Shown here piece after piece: positions 15,013 through 15,595 of a stretch of DNA of 15,595 nucleotides (positions are counted from its first letter, which is position 1; every line of letters begins with the position of its first letter). Made by a program: the position numbers and the translations under genes. Source of the stretch: Vibrio tasmaniensis 1F-187 (lineage in GTDB: Bacteria; Pseudomonadota; Gammaproteobacteria; Enterobacterales; Vibrionaceae); NCBI RefSeq assembly GCF_000272405.2, contig NZ_AJZM02000415.1, positions 1 to 15,595 on the forward strand, in the 5' to 3' direction. Below the pieces are notes generated by a model. That model saw only the letters and a program-made list of their open reading frames with translations, had not been told where the DNA came from and did no database searches.

Positions 15013-15363
15013 ATGGAACACGGCTCAATTAACTACATTGAATTTGCAGCGCGAGACATTGCCGCCACGAAGGCATTTTTCAGCCAAGTGTTTGGTTGGG
15101 TCTTTGAAGACTACGGCCCTGAGTATTCTGCTTTTGAAGGTAAAGGCTTAATGGGTGGGTTTTATTTAGCGGATCTAGCGTCCAATGCTGAAGGTGGTGC
15201 GGCGTTGATGGTTTTTTATAGCGAAGATCTTGAGCAAACCAAGCGTGATGTGACTGATGCTGGTGGCGAGATAAACCGTGAGATATTCAGCTTTCCCGGC
15301 GGGCGACGCTTCCATTTTAGAGAGCCAAGTGGTAATGAAATGGCAGTATGGAGCGATAAGTAG
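15013..15363 (+). CDS. VOC-family (glyoxalase/bleomycin resistance-fold) protein
   Basis: A 116-residue single-domain protein of the vicinal oxygen chelate fold. The two beta-alpha-beta-beta-beta modules can be seen: INYIEFAARDIAATKAFFSQVFGWVFEDYGPEYSAF in the first and ALMVFYSEDLEQTKRDVTDAGGEINREIF followed by GRRFHFREPSGNEMAVWSDK in the second. The closing FxxPxGNxxAVW is characteristic. E10 and E110-like residues near the usual metal sites are present, but the usual N-terminal histidine ligand is replaced (NYIEF), so metal binding and catalysis are uncertain; many of these proteins have no known substrate. AAGGA (15001-15005) is 7 bases before the ATG. The gene ends before a strong terminator and appears to be a single transcript. 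Confidence 0.88.
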   Translation: MEHGSINYIEFAARDIAATKAFFSQVFGWVFEDYGPEYSAFEGKGLMGGFYLADLASNAEGGAALMVFYSEDLEQTKRDVTDAGGEINREIFSFPGGRRFHFREPSGNEMAVWSDK

Positions 15364-15443
15364 AGAGTTAAGATTCTGGTAAACAAAAAGCCAGCTATGT
15401 GAAATGATCCTGTAACGTTAGACATTTCTGTTAAGCGGTAATC

Positions 15444-15479
15444 AAGGCCTGACTATCGAAGTCAGGCCTTTTAGTTTCA
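15444..15479 (+). terminator. Rho-independent terminator after the VOC gene
   Basis: AAGGCCTGAC (15444-15453) pairs perfectly with GTCAGGCCTT (15461-15470) around a 7-base loop, followed by TTAGTTTC. This GC-rich 10-bp stem with a U-rich tail is the strongest terminator in the window. Its position, 80 bases after the VOC stop and 80 bases from the convergent gene at the edge, fits transcript ends from both sides. Confidence 0.85.
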
Positions 15480-15549
15480 CTTTATACGTTTGGTATTGTA
15501 GAACTAATAATGCATCAACCTAATTAAGGGCGAGGCAATTTAATCAAGA

Positions 15550-15595
15550 CTAAGCAAGAATCTCTTTTGCTGTGTTTACTACGTTTTCAGTAGTG
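15550..15595 (-). CDS. C-terminal end of an unidentified gene (partial)
   Basis: An open frame on the minus strand enters at the window edge and ends with TAG at 15552-15550, encoding TTENVVNTAKEILA. The composition (helical, amphipathic) looks like a genuine protein end, and the position opposite the VOC terminator fits a convergent gene. Fourteen residues are too few to name a family. Confidence 0.4.
   Translation of the reverse strand, partial: TTENVVNTAKEILA

Noticed and set aside
1..15595. CRISPR arrays, tRNA or rRNA genes, insertion sequences, prophage genes
   Set aside because: No regularly spaced repeat-spacer series, cloverleaf sequence, terminal inverted repeats with transposase, or phage-like genes were found.

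Overview
The window is ordinary bacterial chromosome from a marine gammaproteobacterium, most likely a Vibrio. This rests on protein resemblance (a YjjI/YjjW pair, YccS next to helicase IV, a class I-type HMG-CoA reductase of the kind known from vibrios), AT-leaning codon use and short intergenic spacers. Species is not decided; the Splendidus clade is a guess. No tRNA, rRNA, CRISPR array, insertion sequence or prophage gene was recognised.

Left part (1-4250): a TPR protein that stops inside a repeat at the window edge; a cation diffusion facilitator-type transporter with altered metal-site residues; a small hypothetical protein; and a divergent pair of a LysR-type regulator and a class I SAM methyltransferase. 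A palindromic T-N11-A site lies between the last two, which suggests a local regulator-target module. The methyltransferase is followed by a 15-bp tandem duplication and a strong terminator-like hairpin.

Middle (4250-9350): an anaerobic-type operon encoding a YjjI-family glycyl radical enzyme and its YjjW radical SAM activase. Three copies of the 8-mer GAAATGTA (two direct, one inverted) lie just upstream of its likely -10. Convergent to it is a second LysR regulator, 53 bp downstream of and co-oriented with an HMG-CoA reductase gene.

Right part (9350-15595): two small genes on the minus strand. One looks like the two ends of a flagellar rod/hook protein joined by a linker; the other is a 53-residue protein. 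Then comes a 352-bp gap with several hairpins and a possible 17-residue hydrophobic peptide, followed by yccS (FUSC-type membrane protein) divergent from helD (DNA helicase IV), a neighbourhood shared with Escherichia coli. A VOC/glyoxalase-fold protein, a strong terminator and the last 14 codons of a minus-strand gene close the window.

The items most worth a second look are the YjjI/YjjW operon with its upstream repeat cluster, the LysR-methyltransferase operator, the mini rod-like protein, and the hairpin plus hydrophobic micro-ORF at the end of yccS. All functional statements are from reading the sequence; no database search was run.
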